The translations under genes were made by a program, and so were the position numbers. This document shows positions 61,767-64,000 of a stretch of DNA of 64,000 nt, one piece after another; the first letter of the stretch is position 1, and each line of letters begins with the position of its first letter. The stretch is from Candidatus Latescibacterota bacterium (lineage in GTDB: Bacteria > JAAXHH01): contig JAJEAN010000002.1 of the NCBI GenBank assembly GCA_022822725.1, positions 1 through 64,000 of the forward strand. Reading direction: 5' to 3'. A model generated the notes under the pieces. The model was given only the letters and a program-made list of their open reading frames with translations, did no database searches and was not told the DNA's origin.

Positions 61767-63524
61767 ATGAGCGGCACCAACTACTACGACCTTAACGCCA
61801 AGGCCCTCGTCGCCCGGTATGACGGCGTCGATCCCGCCGACGTCCACGCCGGCTGGGCGCCGATGCATCTGCGTGAAGAACCGGGATACGCCTGCGACAT
61901 CGGCGCCGGTTCCGGACGGGATGCCAACTGGCTTGCGTCCAGGGGATGGGAAGTCGTGGCGGTGGAACCGAGCGCGTTGCGGGACCTCGCCGCGGAACGC
62001 TCCGATCCACACGTGGTCTGGATGAACGACTCGCTGCCGGACCTGCGGGATCTGCGTGCACTCGGCCGGCGGTTCGACCTGATTCTGCTGAGCGGCGTGT
62101 GGATGCACGTGGCGCCGAGGGTCCGGGAACGGGCGTTCCGCTTGCTTACCGAACTGCTCAATCCTTCCGGACTGTTGGTCATCATGCTGAGACAGGGCGG
62201 CGACGCCGCTGAAAACGCCGCCCGGGGATTCCATGACACCTCGGCAGAGGAACTGATCGGTTTCGCCAACCGCCGGGCCGTCGCGCTGCGCAGCCGCTCC
62301 ACGCAGCCGGATCTGACGCGCCCGGGAATTCACTGGGAGACGCTGGTCTTCGCCATGCCGGACGACGGCACCGGCAACCTGCCGCTGCTGCGCCATGTAA
62401 TCGTGAACGACAACAAGTCTTCAACCTACAAGCTTGGGCTGCTTCGGACCCTGGTGCGACTCGCCGAAACGGCACCTGGGCTGGTCATAGATCGTACGGA
62501 CGACTACGTGGAAATCCCCTTCGGTGCCGTAGGTCTGTACTGGCTGAAGCAATACCTGCCCCTGGTCCTGCATTATCATCTGCCGCAACGCCCTTCGGGA
62601 CCGGGTGGATATGGCTGGGCAAAGGAAGCGTTCTACCGTCTCGGGGACGTCTCGCCTTCCGACCTTCGGCTCGGCGCCCGGTTCGATTCGGACCGGGCCG
62701 TCCTCCTTGCCCGCGCCATAAACGACGCCTGTGAGAATATCGAGCGGATGCCGGTGCGCTACATCACGTATCCCGCTTCCGGAGACCGGCAGTTGTTCGA
62801 ATCCGGATTTGCCAGAACGCGGGCGGCCGCCCGGCCCATCGTCCTGTCGCGCGAATACCTGGCGCGGTTCGGCCGCTTCAGGATTCCCGCATTGCTGTGG
62901 CAGGCGCTCGGTCAGTTCGCCTGCTGGCTGGATCCGGTCATCGTACGGGAATGGCGGCAGCTGACTCTGAATTGGGATGGTCCGGCAAACCTGCGCAGCG
63001 CTTCGCAGTGGGCGGCCAACACCGGCCAACCTGCCGCCCTGGTCCGGGAAAGCGGGGGAGAAACGGTACCGGACGACCCGTTCGACTGGACCGAAAGCCG
63101 CTACGACACCGGCATTGCTCTCGACCGGGCGAAGCAGTTGCGCGATGAAGGATTCGCGCTCACCTGCGTCTGGTCCGCGGCGCGTATTCGAAACGCTCCG
63201 CACATCGACCACTGTTTTCCGTGGGCGCGCTGGCGCAACAACGATCTCTGGAACCTGATGCCGGCCCGTGGCACTATCAACCTTCGCAAGAGTGACCGGC
63301 TGCCCTCCTCCGGCGCCATGGCCGACGCACGGGACCGCATGCTGGAATGGTGGCAACACGCATGGGTCCAATCGCCGCGGGAAGAAAGGTTTTTCATGGA
63401 AGCGCGGTACTCTCTGCCGGGGCTCGACGTCGACACACCCAGGCTGGAGGACATCTTCACCGCCGCCCAGCACCAGCGCGCGCGACTGAAACAGGACCAG
63501 CAATTGATCGAGTGGCCGACCTGA
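61767..63524 (+). CDS. Class I SAM methyltransferase fused to an HNH endonuclease domain
   Basis: A 585-residue two-domain protein. The N-terminus is a Rossmann methyltransferase with motif I CDIGAGSGRDANWL (residues 43-56), VVAVEPS and LILLSGVWMHV. The middle (about 210-470) is of unknown type, and the C-terminus (about 475-515) has an HNH core: PHIDHCFPWARWRNNDLWNLMP followed by NLRKSD. No target-recognition domain or DNA methyltransferase catalytic motif (NPPY, PC) is seen, so the methylated substrate may not be DNA. A defence or mobile-element role is inferred. It converges with the next gene. Confidence 0.78.
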   Translation: MSGTNYYDLNAKALVARYDGVDPADVHAGWAPMHLREEPGYACDIGAGSGRDANWLASRGWEVVAVEPSALRDLAAERSDPHVVWMNDSLPDLRDLRALGRRFDLILLSGVWMHVAPRVRERAFRLLTELLNPSGLLVIMLRQGGDAAENAARGFHDTSAEELIGFANRRAVALRSRSTQPDLTRPGIHWETLVFAMPDDGTGNLPLLRHVIVNDNKSSTYKLGLLRTLVRLAETAPGLVIDRTDDYVEIPFGAVGLYWLKQYLPLVLHYHLPQRPSGPGGYGWAKEAFYRLGDVSPSDLRLGARFDSDRAVLLARAINDACENIERMPVRYITYPASGDRQLFESGFARTRAAARPIVLSREYLARFGRFRIPALLWQALGQFACWLDPVIVREWRQLTLNWDGPANLRSASQWAANTGQPAALVRESGGETVPDDPFDWTESRYDTGIALDRAKQLRDEGFALTCVWSAARIRNAPHIDHCFPWARWRNNDLWNLMPARGTINLRKSDRLPSSGAMADARDRMLEWWQHAWVQSPREERFFMEARYSLPGLDVDTPRLEDIFTAAQHQRARLKQDQQLIEWPT

Positions 63525-63531
63525 CCCCACC

Positions 63532-64000
63532 CTACCCTTCGTCCATCACGGCCTGGATCATGGCCTGTATATAGCCGAACTCGTAGGCGAAGGCCTGCCG
63601 GTAGCTGTCCGGGTCCTTGTGTCCCGGCGCATGATCGGGCACGCACATGTGATCGTAGCCGACTTCTTTGAGCGCCTGCATGTTCCGGTGCATGTTCATG
63701 ACGCCCTCGTCGGGCCAGACCTCCTGGAACTTGTTCCGCCCGCCCACGATGTTGCGGAAGTGGCAGAGGAAGATCTTGTTGCGCGAACCCAGGTAGCGGA
63801 TGATGTCCGGCACCTCGTTGAGCGGGTCGAGCGAACTCTCCGCCATGCAGCCCAGGCAGAGATTGACGCCGTGATAGGGACTGGGGCAGATCTCGATGAA
63901 CTTTTTAAATCCATCGAAGCCACCGAGCACGCGGTCCACGCAGCGATAGCCGGGCGGCAGCCACGGGTCACAGGGATGGCAGGCCATGCGGACCTTGCAC
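63532..64000 (-). CDS. Mannonate-dehydratase-like TIM-barrel enzyme (partial, cut by window edge)
   Basis: The frame runs off the right edge; at least 156 C-terminal residues are visible. KVRMACHPCDPWLPPGYRCVDR, GVNLCLGCMAES, KIFLCHFRNIVGG and a C-terminal YIQAMIQAVMD resemble UxuA/ManD and related xylose-isomerase-like barrels, though the usual HPDDPP reads HPCDPW. Mannonate dehydratase makes 2-keto-3-deoxygluconate. The start is outside the window. Confidence 0.72.
   Translation of the reverse strand, partial: CKVRMACHPCDPWLPPGYRCVDRVLGGFDGFKKFIEICPSPYHGVNLCLGCMAESSLDPLNEVPDIIRYLGSRNKIFLCHFRNIVGGRNKFQEVWPDEGVMNMHRNMQALKEVGYDHMCVPDHAPGHKDPDSYRQAFAYEFGYIQAMIQAVMDEG

Noticed and set aside
1-64000. 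tRNA, rRNA, riboswitch or transposase genes
   Set aside because: I looked for typical signs (CCA-ended cloverleaf blocks, thiamine riboswitch before tenA, transposase DDE patterns) and saw none I could support.

Overview
The window is a high-GC (about 60-62% by eye) bacterial chromosome segment with tightly packed genes on both strands, many Shine-Dalgarno sites and several GTG/TTG starts. The mix of eleven phytanoyl-CoA-dioxygenase-type (PhyH) genes, unusual sulfatases, polytopic membrane proteins of the DUF6785/DUF6784 type, sialidase-like and GH43-like propellers, a Minf_1886-type protein and mannonate-dehydratase and mandelate-racemase family enzymes resembles uncultured heterotrophs such as Latescibacterota or Poribacteria. 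That assignment is inference from gene content; there is no rRNA or other marker here.

Region 1 (1-12,055) is a RiPP natural-product cluster. Three precursors with an almost identical nitrile-hydratase-like leader (NHLP) end in Gly-Gly followed by very short, variable, Trp-containing cores. The first is cut by the window edge. Convergent to them lies a three-gene minus-strand unit: an unrecognised protein (TTG start at 5711), a cytokinin-dehydrogenase-like flavoprotein and an FMO-like flavoprotein. Divergent from that unit is the NHLM export set: a HlyD-like adaptor, a C39-peptidase ABC transporter and a second ABC transporter. I see no YcaO, LanM or radical-SAM gene, so the two flavoenzymes and the unknown protein are the candidate maturation enzymes.

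Region 2 (12-24 kb) holds a TIGR02206-type membrane protein, a GH43-like propeller protein, a chloramphenicol-phosphotransferase-like kinase, a BNR/sialidase-like protein, three PhyH enzymes, a YgjV-like membrane protein and a family-5 solute-binding protein. It also holds an ECF sigma factor overlapping a gene that joins a sigma-partner-like N-terminus to an alkyltransferase domain and an Ada zinc domain.

Region 3 (24-28 kb) has a J-domain protein, a UvrD-like helicase, a remnant repeating the J-protein gene's 3' end, and a MazEF module with a visible promoter/operator. Region 4 (28-44 kb) is metabolic: an aminotransferase-aldolase-PhyH-TenA operon, an amidohydrolase, two acetamidase/formamidase homologues, an APC permease with PTS-IIA and RCK-C-like domains, a NIPSNAP protein, a class V aminotransferase, gamma-glutamyltransferase and a D-cysteine desulfhydrase/ACC-deaminase-like enzyme.

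Region 5 (44-64 kb) contains two paralogous pairs of DUF6785-like membrane protein plus sulfatase, interspersed with PhyH genes. A clearly AT-rich three-gene island (53.05-54.82 kb: HATPase, DUF4325/STAS-like, PIN nuclease) interrupts a PhyH array. Then come a plus-strand run (PhyH, PhyH, mandelate-racemase-family enzyme, VOC-cupin protein), another PhyH, a methyltransferase-HNH nuclease fusion and a partial mannonate-dehydratase-like gene at the right edge. The most promising candidates for undescribed systems are the NHLP/flavoenzyme cluster, the HATPase-DUF4325-PIN island, the ECF sigma/Ada-type sensor pair and the methyltransferase-HNH fusion.
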